From assembly GCA_028752905.1 (NCBI GenBank), contig JAQNBH010000007.1, positions 11,656,919 through 11,720,918 on the forward strand: a DNA stretch of 64,000 bases. The letters are read 5' to 3'. The stretch comes from Cladorhizidae sp. MBARI D1340-BT2 (lineage: Eukaryota; Porifera; Demospongiae; Poecilosclerida; Cladorhizidae). A model generated the notes under the pieces. It was not told the origin of the DNA. It made no database searches and saw only the letters and a program-made list of their open reading frames with translations. Each line of letters begins with the position of its first letter. The first letter of the stretch is position 1. A program made the position numbers and the translations under genes. Positions 9,200-20,218 of this stretch are shown here, in pieces.

Positions 9200-11007
9200 C
9201 TCCAGGAGAGAGTGAAGCAGTATTAGAAGACAGGGTTGCCTGCAGACACTGTGGGATTCGATTTCAGGCCAGAAGACCATGAAGAAGTGAAGTCAGTTAG
9301 AGATTTCTACTGTGGCTGTAAGCTTGGTGTAAACAAGAGAGCATGCAGTACAGCACTGACTATTATGGAGTTAGCAGACTTCAGAGACAACTGTAAACAG
9401 TTCTCCTGTGGTGAACTTGATGCCTTGGTACTAGCTCAAATCCACTCCCAATTTCAAGGTCATATTTCTGATAAATGAATCTTGTGGGGCACATCGTAGG
9501 TGTACCAGTTCGTTCTATTGCCAATTTTTTTAATTAATAAGACTAAGCCACTGCTTAGCCACGATGTAGAAAGACTTTCCTATTTCTACATGGCCTATCC
9601 AATAAGCGTTATGGCAATTTGGTGGACTACAAACAGCATGGTCTAACCCCTAGACATCATGGGTTAACAGGTCGATCACCTGCAAATACCACCACTAGAG
9701 AAGCCTTAGAGGATTTGCTTACCTTTATTGTAAACTTTGCCTCTGTGTTGCTCTTCCTATTCCTGGTTAGACTCCCTAATTTTAAAGATGAAAGCGTTTT
9801 ACTGCTTCCTACTTATATGACAAAAATAGGGGTGTATCGTAAGTATGTGGAATCATGTCAGAGAGATCAAAAGAAGCCAGTCGGCAAGAGCACTTTCTTG
9901 GACCTGTGGAATAAGCAGCTTCCTTACATTAATGTAACAAAACCAGCAACTGACCTCTGCCGGGACTGTCAAAAGAACATGAACTTAGTCATTCGATCTT
10001 GTAATTTGTCTGTGGAGGAGAAGTATGACCGGCTCATGAAAGTACAGGAGCATCTGGAATTTGCTCGTAATGAATGTAAGCAATATAATAAGGAATGTGA
10101 GGATTGTGGAGAGAAGTGGAAGTCATCTGACTCAAGTGAGAACTATAGCGGACCAATGCATTACTCATTTAATTATGCTCAGCAAGTTCATTACCCTTCT
10201 AATGCATTATATCCAGGTCCTATTTTCTTCAAGACAGCCAGGAAATGCCAGGTTTTTGGGGTATGCTGTGAGCCCGCTACATTGGCAAAGGGGCTAACAT
10301 AAGCACTATTAGCCTTTTACATCACTTTTTGGACTGTTACGGGGGTAATGAGGAAGAGCTCTTCCTTCAAGTTGACAGCTGTGTTGGACAAAATAAAAAT
10401 AATGCTGCCATATAATACTTGCAATTACTGGAAGAAATGAATCTGTGTCCCTGTCCTTCATGATAGCTGGACACATGAAGTTTGCACCTGATAGGTTTTT
10501 TGGACTTTCCAAGTGCAAGTATCGTCACAGTGATACAGCTCCTTAGTAGACATTTGTGTTTCTGTGACCTTGTCTAGTATAACTATTACTGGCAAAAACA
10601 AGGTACAACTCGCAGCTGATGCAATGGGTAATAGCTTGGTCACCTGGTATGACTTGACAAGTTTTTTATCAGAGTTCTTTCGACCTCTAGCAGGCATTAC
10701 ATCATACCACCATTTCCGTGCTTCACATGTTAGGCCAGGCGTTGTCTTTTTCCGTGAATTAATCACTACTGAGGAGAAGAGTCTTACTTTACTAAGGAAT
10801 GATTGTAATGTTGAAAAAATGGAAAAGGATATGCCCGAAGAAATTCTCCCACCAGACTACAAGAGGAAACGAGAGCTTGAAGCAAGTATGAATTGCTCAT
10901 CTTCCAGCCAGCAACGGAACAGTCGGAAAGCACAAGCCACAGACTTTATTTGTTTGGTTGTCACAAGCTACTGCCAAATGTGGCCAAATGAGAATAAGAT
11001 CTCTCCA
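9200..11007 (+). pseudogene. 'GQNKNN' family protein, probable transposase relic
   Basis: Consecutive plus-strand fragments in several frames resemble a family found in many copies in cnidarian, sponge and insect genomes (I recall it as DUF7869, unverified). The N-terminal part (9236-9475) has 'FYCGCKLGVNKRACS'. A cysteine segment (about 9955-10120) has 'TDLCRDCQKN'. Then come 'YSFNYAQQVHYPSNALYPG', an acidic strand 'LFLQVDSCVGQNKNNA' (about 10350-10400), 'AGHMKFAPDRFFGLSKC' (about 10470-10520) and 'ITSYHHFRASHVRPGVVFF' (about 10700-10760). Stops at 9476 and 10300 and frame changes show decay. The spaced acidic motifs suggest an RNase H-fold (DDE-like) core, but this is inference. Confidence 0.65.
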
Positions 11008-11008
11008 T

Positions 11009-12040
11009 AGATCAAACCCTACAGGAAATCTTGTGGTGATCTTACAGTTCAAAATGGCAAACTATTACTTTACAACAGACGTATCGTAGTCCCTACATCT
11101 CTGAGAAGGAAAACTCTCCAGACGATACACACAGATTACAAGGAATACGAAGGTGTCGTGTTTGTGTCAAGTCCTCAGTGTGGTTGCCTGGAATATCACA
11201 TATCATCCAACAGCATGAGCAACATAAGACATGCACAAAGCAATTCTCACCGAGGGAACCAATGCCCACTTCCTGGTTACCCTTGAATAAATATATCATC
11301 TGATTTATTCCAACTCAGTGGAACCCAATACATGTAATTATCGTACTTTTCAAGATGCCCTGATGTCATCAAATTGCCGGCAAACATCTCATCACATCGT
11401 CGAAGTTCTTAAGAAGATCTTCTCCCGTCATGGAATTCCCGAAACTGTAGTGAGTGTGACAATCGACCTCAGTATTCATCAAGAGAGTTCACAGACTTTG
11501 CAAGATCCTACAATTTCCAACACATCACCAGCTGCCCCCACATGCATAAAACAATGGGCATGTAGAAAGGGCAGTGAAGAGAGTAAAGAAACTATTGTAT
11601 GAAGCTGAAGACCCATACAAAGGCACACTGACATAATTATAGGCAACCCCTTTCCCCTGGTGTGGACTCTCATCACTAATAGGGAAACAGCTTCAAGCAA
11701 GCATTCCTGTACACAAGGATAAGCTCAGTCCAGATTGGAATTATCTGGAAAAGTTTCATCTACTGAACAAAGGGTTCAAAGAACGACAGAAGATAGGCTT
11801 TGATCTCCGTCACAGAGCCCATCCACTCTCAGTACTCCAGAAAACACTCAAGTATGGGTATATACCACAGGAGTCCAACCAACACCAGGAAGTGTCACGT
11901 CATCTACAACCCCTCAATCGTACACAGTGAATACGTCCAGTGGGACACATCAGGAGACCCCGAAGTCTTCTCAACCCTTACTCGGAGAGCAACATTCATG
12001 CAGACAGTATATAGCTTGCTCTATAAATCATGCTAAGATT
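11009..12040 (+). pseudogene. gypsy integrase relic, plus strand
   Basis: The segment starts in the linker after RNase H ('NGKLLLYNRRIVVPTSLRRK', about 11050-11110), followed by a degraded zinc module. The catalytic core has 'YSSREFTDFARSYNFQHIT' (about 11474-11530) preceded by 'RHGIPETV' (11428-11450). A Ser/Thr/Pro-rich tail near 11830-11990 is typical of integrase C-terminal ends. Frames change repeatedly. The upstream boundary lies within a few bases of the end of the GQNKNN relic, suggesting nested or adjacent insertions. Confidence 0.65.
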
Positions 12041-13630
12041 GATTTTGTATATGAAGCCTATGCCTGTCTTGTTCTGGGATTATTCTTGAAATCAAATGTG
12101 AACAGTTAACCTACACTATAGAGTATGCATGTCAAGCACTCCGTTGGAGACATCAGCAAACTCAGCCAGGAATTGAACATAAAACACATTCAATGTGGTA
12201 TATACGAGTATATTTATTTGAGGAGATTTGTTCTGTAGCGGGATTACAGGAAAGCGTGCAACTTCTTTCAAAACCTGGATTATTAAAATATAGTAAAGAA
12301 ATGGCCATCAAAAGGTCACACTTGATAAATTCAATGTTGAAAGGCTAGTCGATACCAGCAGCTAGTGGTTGATTGTATATACTTCACAAATGCAACTGGT
12401 AAATTGATATATACCTCTCAATGTAATGCAGTGATTGGACTTTAAAGAATAAAATGATGTTGCAGACCCTTTACATATTCTATACAACAGCATCTTACAT
12501 TAATGCCAAGACTATTGATGGTCGTGTAGGTTTTCAGTAATGAAAAACCAGAAGTTTTACCTCAACATATATAGCATGGTTGCTAAGTGGGCAAAAAAAG
12601 AATGCCTGGAAAGGTGGGACAAAGGCTTGGGTGGATAGCATAATTATCCTCTCACTGCTCGTCAGGGCTTGTGTGTCTCCGACTAAATATCCTTGGGCAT
12701 ACACCTGGTTGTTCCTGTGACCAACGTCCACACCACAGTGTGTGTGGCCTTCGTTTTAAGTAGTTAAACCTCATACAAAATGAGTTGTGTGATATAAGGT
12801 ACATCCACAAAACATCAAGGATTAAAAATGTAACATAGACTTAACAAACAAAGACAAGACATTTTACTCAAAAGTAATACTGAAAAACACTACAGGAGTC
12901 GCATTCATTAAGAAGATGATGATCTTATTCCTTATTTATAGTTTTTTTCTTCATTCCTGCTGCACAGAACTCCTTCCACTGCTTGTTAGTGCCAAAGAGC
13001 CAGTCCCACCAGATAAACGTGCTACCATAGAAGTTGTAGTGGTGAAAGTCTTGGAACTTGCACCTAAAAAAGATATACGATTAATAATTACAAGCCATCA
13101 CTAGTTCATAAAATAGAACATTCAAGGGTATCTGTTATATATCCGTGTAAAAGCTATATATAAAGCTATTGACTTTGACCCTTGTCTTAATTACATAAAA
13201 ATTCACATTCTAAATTCTTAATAATATTATAGTAATTGGAGCTGACATTTTTGGTGATAGGAGTTTTGATACTAAAGCAAGAAGCGGCAATTTGGCTTTA
13301 ATTTTTGGCCTGTCCGTATGTGTCTGCACCTACTATACCACTAACCACTCCTACTATAGCATGTATGTGCGCCAACCACACCTAATATAGCGTGTATGTG
13401 TGTGCACACACTACATGACTAACCACACCCACCATACAGTTTGGGGAAGTTGCACATTATTATTATCCTTACAGAGTTATGGCTACTTGGCAATAGTGGC
13501 TTCTATTTTCTTGTGATGTTGAGCTATATATCTGGACCGCTTGTAGTGGGAACAGCTGCTATGTTGAAGACTATATAGCTATACCAACTCTGCTCACTGC
13601 TGATACTTGTTTTGTGATGTTGTGTTAAAT
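12041..13630. other. no gene recognised; AT-rich spacer with small repeats
   Basis: Short open frames here (for example 12534-12731 and 12916-13104) lack recognisable motifs. Around 13310-13440 a 'CTAACCACACC(T/C)A' phrase recurs with spaced TATAGCATGTATGTG elements, a small degenerate tandem repeat. The rest may be LTR or untranslated sequence of the neighbouring elements. Confidence 0.4.
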
Positions 13631-13650
13631 CAGTGCTTCTCAACCTTTTT
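13631..13650 (+). repeat. left terminal inverted repeat of the hAT element
   Basis: CAGTGCTTCTCAACCTTTTT resembles hAT-Charlie ends. The preceding 8 bases (13623-13630) are the candidate target duplication. Confidence 0.7.
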
Positions 13651-13703
13651 TTCTCCTGTGCCACATAAGACAATTTTGGAATGAGTGTGTGCCGCACCGG
13701 CAA

Positions 13704-15525
13704 TCAGTGCGATGACTGAAACTCCTTCTGCTCATTCATGATGGCCTTGAAGTCCGGCTGCAGATGCGTCGACGCGATCCTGAGAGAAGCCAGCAAGTGG
13801 GCGTCCGTGAGAGCATTGCGCTTGTTTGACTTGGTATTCTTCATCTTTGAGAAGAACTGCTCTGCACAATAAGTGGAGCCAAAGAGAGAGACGAACTTCT
13901 GAGCATTCTGGGTCAGGATGGGGGAGGTGGCATAGGACAGGCTCTTGTAGAAGTCGACCAGTTCCTTGCCAAGAAACTGTCCCTTGAGGTCGAGGCTGGC
14001 CTGCAGGTCGCACAACTCCAACTGCAACTCAATCGGCGCCTGAGACACGTCGAAGTTGAACGGCACACTGAAGAGCTCGAAATCGGTGTTCCTCGCGCGG
14101 AACTCCTTGAACCTCATGTCAAACTCCTTCTGCAGTTTGCAAATCTCGGCCGCGTAGCGCAAGCTACTGAACTCGCCGCCATCATGCTCCTTCTGGCTCT
14201 TGAGAGAGGGGAAGTGGGCCAGGTTTCCTCTTTCGAGCTGAACTTGCCACAGCTGCAGCTTGGTGTGAAAGGCCTTGATGTGGGCAAACAGCTCGTGGAC
14301 CAGCTTGTTGCGGCCTTGCATAGCCACGTTGAGGGTGTTCAGCTTCTCGGTGATGTCAACGAGGAAGGCGAGGTCACAAAGCCACTTTTGGTCCTCCAGC
14401 TCGGGTGCCGAGATGCCCGTCATGGCGAAGAACATGGACAGCTCCTCCTTGAGGATCCAGAAGCGCTGCAGCGTCTGTCCCCTGCTCAGCCAGCGCACAC
14501 CGGAAAAGTAATGACATCGCCGTAGCTGGCATCCAACTCCAGCAAGAACTGCCTGAACTGCCTGTGGTTCATGGCATGGGAGCGGATGTGATTGACATGG
14601 CCGACAACCTTACTCATCACTTCCTTGAAGCTGACATCGAAGATCTTGGCACAGAAGGCCTCCTGGTGGATGATGCAGTGGCACCACACCAAGTGCTCGT
14701 GCGACAGACCCTGGCGGTCCAACTCCGCCATCACATAGCCCTGGAGGCCGCGACCCGTGCCCAACATGGACGGTGCGCCATCCGTGGCAATGCCGATGAG
14801 GCGATTGAAGTCCAGTTTGGCATCGTTCATGGCAGCCTTCAGCTCGTTGAAGATGTCTTCGCCCGTGGTGCTGCTCTTCATGGAGCGGACAGTCAGCAGC
14901 TCCTCCGTCACGTTGAAGTTGGTGTCAATGCCGCGCACGAAGATGGCCAGCTGGGCCGTGTCCTTGACGTCCGTGGACTTGTCGAGGGCCAAGGCGAAGT
15001 AAGAGAACTTTGTTGCCAGGGAGTGGAGCTGCTCGGTCAGGTTCTTGGACAAGCTGTCGATCCTTCTTGTCACTGTGTCATTGCTCAGGCTGATCTTGTT
15101 GATGATGGCGGCCTTCTCAGGGCACATGACATCGAGGGCAGCCAGCATGCACTCCTTGACAAACTCTCCATCTGAGAAGGGCTTCATGCGCTTCGCAATG
15201 ATCGCGGCCACCTTGAAGCTGGCCTCCGTGGCAGCCTTGCTGGTGTTGCCCTGCCTGACGAAAAGGTTCTGTTGGCGGCCGAGCTTGTTCATCAGCTCCT
15301 TGGCCTTTCCTCACGCTGCGGTCCCGCCAGACCATTGTAGTCCTTGCTGTGCTTGGCATCGTAGTGCCTCTTGATACAGTCTCTTTTGGGCCAGGACACC
15401 TTCTCATTGCAGATCAAGCAGATAATGTTGCCTCTGTCTTCCACGAAGAAAAATTCGTTGGTCCAGCACTCCTTGAATCCGCGGTTCTCCTCGGCGATCT
15501 TTCTCTTCCTGGTGGGGGCAGCCAA
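13704..15525 (-). pseudogene. hAT transposase with BED zinc finger, two frameshifts
   Basis: Three open frames join into one protein of about 600 residues. 15525-15292 has a BED-like finger ('CLICNEKVSWPKRDCIKRHY'). 15292-14486 has the first catalytic segment with 'ALDKSTDVKDTAQLAIFV', 'GIATDGAPSMLG' and 'CHCIIHQEAFC'. 14498-13704 has 'RWLSRGQTLQRFW', 'DLAFLVDITEKLN' and the C-terminal dimerisation region 'FGSTYCAEQFFSKMKNTKS'. Single-base indels near 15300 and 14500 are the only breaks; no internal stops were seen within the frames. This is the family from which vertebrate GTF2IRD2 and ZBED5-like genes derive. The long opposite-strand frames are a by-product of GC-rich codons. Confidence 0.85.
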
Positions 15526-15540
15526 CAGAACCTAGTTGTT

Positions 15541-17140
15541 CTCCGGCATCAATTGTTTCTATGATGGTGAAGATGTGACTTTCTTAATGATCAGTGGCTT
15601 CTAAACAAAAACTTGTAATTATGGAGCCCCTATAGATCCTGCACACTTCACACTATATGGACTTTATATATAGCTCAAAAGATCTATCTCTGTGCTATCT
15701 TTTGATATTGCATAGGAATATCTGTGCTAAAGTTACTTACAGATAAAGTTAGGGCACCTAAAAATCTGTGCCTGAACTTAATGCAAGTGTGGCTTCCAGC
15801 CTGGAATGTGAAGCTGAAAATACAAGTGTGGTTACAAGATGATTATGTTCTCAGCTTAGTCCGAAAGGCCTTGTAAATAAAAGATTTCGAGTGCCCGTGC
15901 TTGACCACCTATTCAGTATTAGGCACCTATTGAAAATACTCGTTGAATAGGCTTCCTCTTGCTCTACAGCCAACAACTTTCCATTGCTATAATGCAACAA
16001 ATTCAAAGTACTCCCCATTTACCTGTAGGTAACTTTGGCATGGTGTCAGAGAACACTGCTGCACAGGCAAAGAAGTTGCAGAGCTTCCTGACAATGACAT
16101 GACTTCTATGATCACACCACGCATAAAGGAGGATGGAGGATGTGGTTGACAGCCATGGTGGACACAGACTTTGAACAATATCAATTTGTTGTGTAATTAT
16201 AGACATCTGACTGCTTGTGGCTAGACAGATGTGATTGGTTATGTAACTTGTACAGTAGTTCACCTTATATGGTGATATCTAGGTCATAATTGTGAATGTT
16301 ATAAATGCTATGCAGTCATAATTAGACATTAAACCAAACCACCATTATCAGTCGGATGAGACAGACAGTGAACAGATAGAATCAGACAGTGTAGACAAGC
16401 AGGTGAAGGGTTTGTCAGCAGTAATAAGGCACACATAGTTATACTAATGCAACATATTTTAGTATCAAAATAGAGCAGACAGAGAAATGTATCTTTATAG
16501 ATTTATGTCAAGTTCACGTATAATATAAGGAGCTCCAAATTTATGACCACACATTTTTCTTCTTTTTCTATATTAGGCTTCATCAGGATTAGCAGTCCTA
16601 GAGTATCTAGCTGAAATATTGGGGGGGAAATGTTGATCTTTAATTTTTATTCTGCTGAGAGTTCAGAGTATATTTTCTTGTATGCTGGCAATGCATAATA
16701 TTTGCTAGTCAAGTTCAACTGCTGCTATTGAACTCAACTCATACCTTGAACCCCCAAAATGAAGGATAAACCACACCCCTCACATAGCTGGTCTGACAAG
16801 GGTCACACTTCACATTATATAACCATGAACATATACATACAACTCTTACACTCCATATATTGTCTAACAGATCTATGGATTCCCTCACCTTCCATTAAAG
16901 TACCTATGGCTACGTAGTGGCAAGCATTTTGATAACCAGAGTCAAATTAGCAAGACCACAAACAATGAGTAAAAATTGTGATAGGAACTAAATGCAAATA
17001 ATTATGGCAAACTGTATTTCGAGTCCCAAATAGAGTACATTGTATGTGAGTGTCTGACGATAACTATGAACTATTACCCTAGGATATTAACATAAAATTA
17101 ACGCAGTCAATAATTATTAGCAAGTTTCCAAGTATAGCTA
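15541..17140. other. no gene recognised
   Basis: No protein motif, long frame or terminal repeat was identified. The right end of the GC-rich hAT and the 3' end or LTR of the gypsy whose integrase tail lies at 17141-17584 would be expected here, but neither boundary is visible. Confidence 0.4.
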
Positions 17141-17584
17141 CTATATTTGTTTCCTGTAATGATTAGTAAGCTCATAAAATACAAGGAGAGCTCCAAAATG
17201 TGAACGATTATTGGACAACAAATGCAGCTTGCTCATCCTGACAACTTTGGCTATCTGTCTGCTAGTATATAGAATATTGTTCTTGTCCTTTTCATTTGTT
17301 GCACTTGACATCTTCACTGCAATACTAATATGATTAGCAATTGTTCCATCCTTGGGATGAACTTTGAAAGACATTGGCCCCTTGTTTTTGATAATGGCTT
17401 GTACCAGCTAACCAAGCTGTACCGTTCCAGAGTTCTTCACAAAAACCATATTAAATGATCTTGGTACCTTTGTTGTCCTTTTGCCATGCTTGCTGCCTGA
17501 GAACAATACTGGCTATGGCTGGCTTGAGGAAATCTAAATAAACATTTATCCTGCTACCCTACAGAAGCTCTGCTGGTGAAATGC
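17141..17584 (-). pseudogene. C-terminal part of a gypsy integrase (left of the hAT)
   Basis: On the minus strand directly below the hAT target duplication, the translation reads 'GISPAELL' (17575-17550), then 'INVYLDFLKPAIASIVLRQ', then 'VFVKNSGTVQLG' and 'NKGPMSFKVHPKDGTIANH'. These are the end of the catalytic domain and the SH3-like C-terminal domain of gypsy integrases. Two stops and one frameshift are present. It is collinear with the fragment at 20219-20995, from which the hAT separates it. Confidence 0.8.
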
Positions 17585-17592
17585 CTCCTGAG

Positions 17593-17615
17593 TAGGCCCT
17601 GGCGGATTACGCTTG
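17593..17615 (+). repeat. left terminal inverted repeat of the second hAT
   Basis: Matches the right end in 17 of the first 20 bases, starting TAGGC. Adjacent to the target duplication copy 17585-17592. Confidence 0.8.
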
Positions 17616-17619
17616 AATT

Positions 17620-17752
17620 TCTGCCTATTTTTCTTTCCTTTTATGCTCCGAATATTCACCTATTTTTCTTTTCATTCTACCTATTTTTCTTTCCTTTTAT
17701 GAAATTATGCTACCCATTTTTCTTTTCAATATACCTCTTTTTCTCAATTATG
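17620..17752 (+). repeat. subterminal repeats, left end of the second hAT
   Basis: Five spaced copies of a CCTATTTTTCTTT-like word lie between the terminal repeat and the transposase. The right end (20096-20175) carries four copies of the same core CTATTTTTCC. Unusually, the copies have the same strand orientation at both ends. Such words are candidate transposase binding sites. Confidence 0.6.
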
Positions 17753-17840
17753 CTTTGACAAACAATTGTTACATCATATAAAAAGAGAATATAGTCAATC
17801 AAGGATTCAAGATTCGAGACATTTTAACAGTTACAATTAT

Positions 17841-19768
17841 CTATAGACTATAGTTGTACTGTAACATAACAGAAAGTTGTAAGTAAACCTCCAAAGAAGT
17901 TTCTTGCTTCGTAGAAAAGGTATTGCTCAAAATTGAGAATGAACGTTCAGCTGCAGCTGACGAAGGCTGCACCAATAAGACTAATCTACACGTGCGAGTC
18001 CAGTTAGGCAATCTACCATTCTCCTCATGGCACTTCCACCACTCAATGGGGTCTACGCTATCCGAAACATCCTCAGCTGCTGCAAGATATTCAGGCAACT
18101 CAGACTTTAAGCCATTAATCACTTCTGTGTTCAAGAATGGGAAGACAGTAAGTGAATCAATATCAACAGCAGTTGGCTTGAGTTCAATCACTTTTGAAGG
18201 TGAAAAATAACGTGCTGCCTTAAAGGCAAGTACAATAGGCCTGAGATCTCTGTCAAACTTCTCCTTGAAGTACGAGTAGGCAGGGACACAACAAGCTTTG
18301 GCGTAAGCTATCAGTTGGCACTAACGTGTAGAATTTCCTCCTGACAGATGCTTAGAGACTGCAGCCACATTTGGATAGTATTGTGACGAGACATGGGAAT
18401 ACAGAAGACTTAATCGCTGATAGGCAACTAACACTAATGGCCCATCACCTTCCAATGAGTATATGTTGCCTTGACGAACGGTTCCATTGCATCTACTGTT
18501 ATAGCGAGCTCCATGTTTCCTACATGCTGCAATGATTTCCAGTAGTTTTCCAGTTGTACATGGAGGTAAATCACTGCCATGCAGAAAATCAGGCAAATCT
18601 CCAAACATGTCATGCAATTTGTGGATAACTTCAAACTTACTCCACCATCTGGTTGCTGAATAGGTTGGAGTGGACAATCCAGTCTGTGTCTTCCATGCAA
18701 GTCTTGACTTCGGACTGTGAGCGAACAAGCTTATCCAAGCCTTTAGAACACATCTAAGATAGGTGTTTTCATTCTTTCTCCAACATGATCCAGAGTGTGC
18801 GAAAAACAGCCGATATCCATTATCTTATTATAGATCACAGATATGGTCCTCATTGCCACATCATTCACTGATGCACGGTCCCTCATTGCTGCTATAATCA
18901 AATTAGAAGCAATTGACAGCTCAGTTGACAAAGCAGTTATTAGTTGCCGAGCACATTCTTCTCCAGTGATGGATTTAGCTAAAAGCATCAGCCGACAAAC
19001 ACGCTGCTTGATAGCCCACTCTTTATCTATGTAACATAGAACAATCACAAAGGCCTCACACACATGGGTCGTTCCATCAAAAATGATTGCTACATGTCTC
19101 CCGCAAATATCTTGTTTCAGTTTACTGATTTCATCATGCAAGATGAATGGTATCAGACAACGAAGGTGTGATGAATCAGATAGGGAAAATGCAGTTTCTT
19201 CAAGTAGGTCCCTAAAGGCGTCTAACTTGCTGAGAGGAACACCTGCTTTTAGTAGAGCAGTCACTACATTCACTCTGTACATACGGGTAGAATCGGGTAA
19301 TGTTTCACCTGATGGATGAACTTATTTATCAAATTGCCGGAGTGACCTCATTAAGCCTAATTGACACTTTTCTTTCGATACCAAACGTTCCTTGCCCCTC
19401 ACATGCTTCAGAGACTTGATGTGAACTCTAAGGAACTTTTCTTTACAGAGAGTTGTTCCCGGCAGCCTGAACAAAACAGTTTGTCATTGCTCACTGTCAA
19501 AGGTTCATTTTTTGTAAGCCTTCACTCTTTCAGCTGGAGAAACTGACTTAGGATCATTGTTTGTACAGCCTCTTCCTCTCTTCTTTCCTACAGGAGGAAG
19601 GTTGATGCCAATCTTCCTTTTTCTGGCTAATGCTGATGGCTGAGGAGGTTTAAGCAGATCTACAAGATTGGTGACTGGAAACTCTGTGTAGTCTGAGCTG
19701 GTACTTTCATTGATGTCACACACATTGTCAGTGTCACCATCTAGTCCTGCCTCTATTGTCTCAGCCAT
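17841..19768 (-). pseudogene. hAT transposase of the second element, decayed
   Basis: The N-terminus (19768-19505) is low-complexity with a basic patch 'KKRGRG'. A zinc finger (19500-19370, 'LFCSGCREQ' then H...H) is frameshifted near 19430. The catalytic core (19282-18743) has 'VAIIFDGTTHVCEAFVIVL', 'MRDRASVN' and 'DIGCFSHTLDHVGE'. The insertion domain (18728-18320) has 'TRWWSKFEVIHKLHDMFGD' and 'LEGDGPLVL'. The C-terminal dimerisation domain (18190-17841) has 'PSSAAAERSFSILSN'. Breaks: a stop at 19505, a frameshift near 18735 and a TAG at 18321-18323. The product would not be functional. Confidence 0.85.
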
Positions 19769-20187
19769 ATACTTCAGCTACAAATAGCTAGCTACAAACT
19801 CAACTGTTCAGTGCACAATGACTTGGCCATGTGGTCTGTACACAATAAAGTAATTAACTGCCAAGTAGACTAACCATTTACCAGTAGACAATACTTGCTT
19901 GCAGTGACTGTTTGTGAAATGACCACACTGTGGTTATTTCACAACTGGTATCTTGCCCACCCATATCCGGCATGCTTTTTAATTAAGATGCTTGACTTGG
20001 CTAAGTGTGTCACAATTTCAATATGAGAGTTGTGGATAAGCTGTTTGATGCATTCAGTCACTCTTATGGATTTCTCCTGAAAGTCTGCCTATTTTTCCTG
20101 AAAGTCTGCCTATTTTTCCTGAAAGCTTGACTATTTTTCCAGCATTATTCTCAATTCTCTGAACCACCTATTTTCCCCAAAATTATG

Positions 20188-20210
20188 CTAGCATAATCCG
20201 TCAGTGCCTA
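20188..20210 (-). repeat. right terminal inverted repeat of the second hAT
   Basis: Inverted partner of the left end. The second target-duplication copy follows at 20211-20218. Confidence 0.8.
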
Positions 20211-20218
20211 GTCCTGAG

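Larger units (their letters stand above)
13631..15540 (-). mobile_element. GC-rich hAT element (Charlie/GTF2IRD2-ZBED5-like), right end missing
   Basis: The left end begins CAGTGCTTCTCAACC, the classic hAT-Charlie terminal sequence. It is followed about 75 bases later by the transposase stop codon. The matching inverted end and the copy of the 8-bp flank TGTTAAAT were not found on the right, so the right terminus is lost or highly changed. The element is visibly more GC-rich than everything around it. Confidence 0.8.
17593..20210 (-). mobile_element. complete-length hAT element (2618 bp) with TSD
   Basis: The ends are imperfect inverted repeats: TAGGCCCTGGCGGATTACGC at the left and, on the minus strand from 20210, TAGGCACTGACGGATTATGC. 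The flanks CTCCTGAG (17585-17592) and GTCCTGAG (20211-20218) form an 8-bp target duplication with one mismatch, the length expected for hAT. A minus-strand transposase fills the interior. Insertion split a gypsy integrase. Both ends carry AT-rich subterminal repeats. Confidence 0.88.

Noticed and set aside
12916..13104. Small secreted peptide (hydrophobic N-terminus)
   Set aside because: No homology, splice context or conserved motif; hydrophobic starts are common in AT-rich random frames.
14564..15175. 203-residue plus-strand frame
   Set aside because: It is antisense to the hAT transposase, has no motifs and results from GC-rich codons.
15589..15605. CAGTGGCTTCT as the right terminal repeat of the first hAT
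   Set aside because: It has the same orientation as the left end, not the inverted one, and no matching 8-bp flank.
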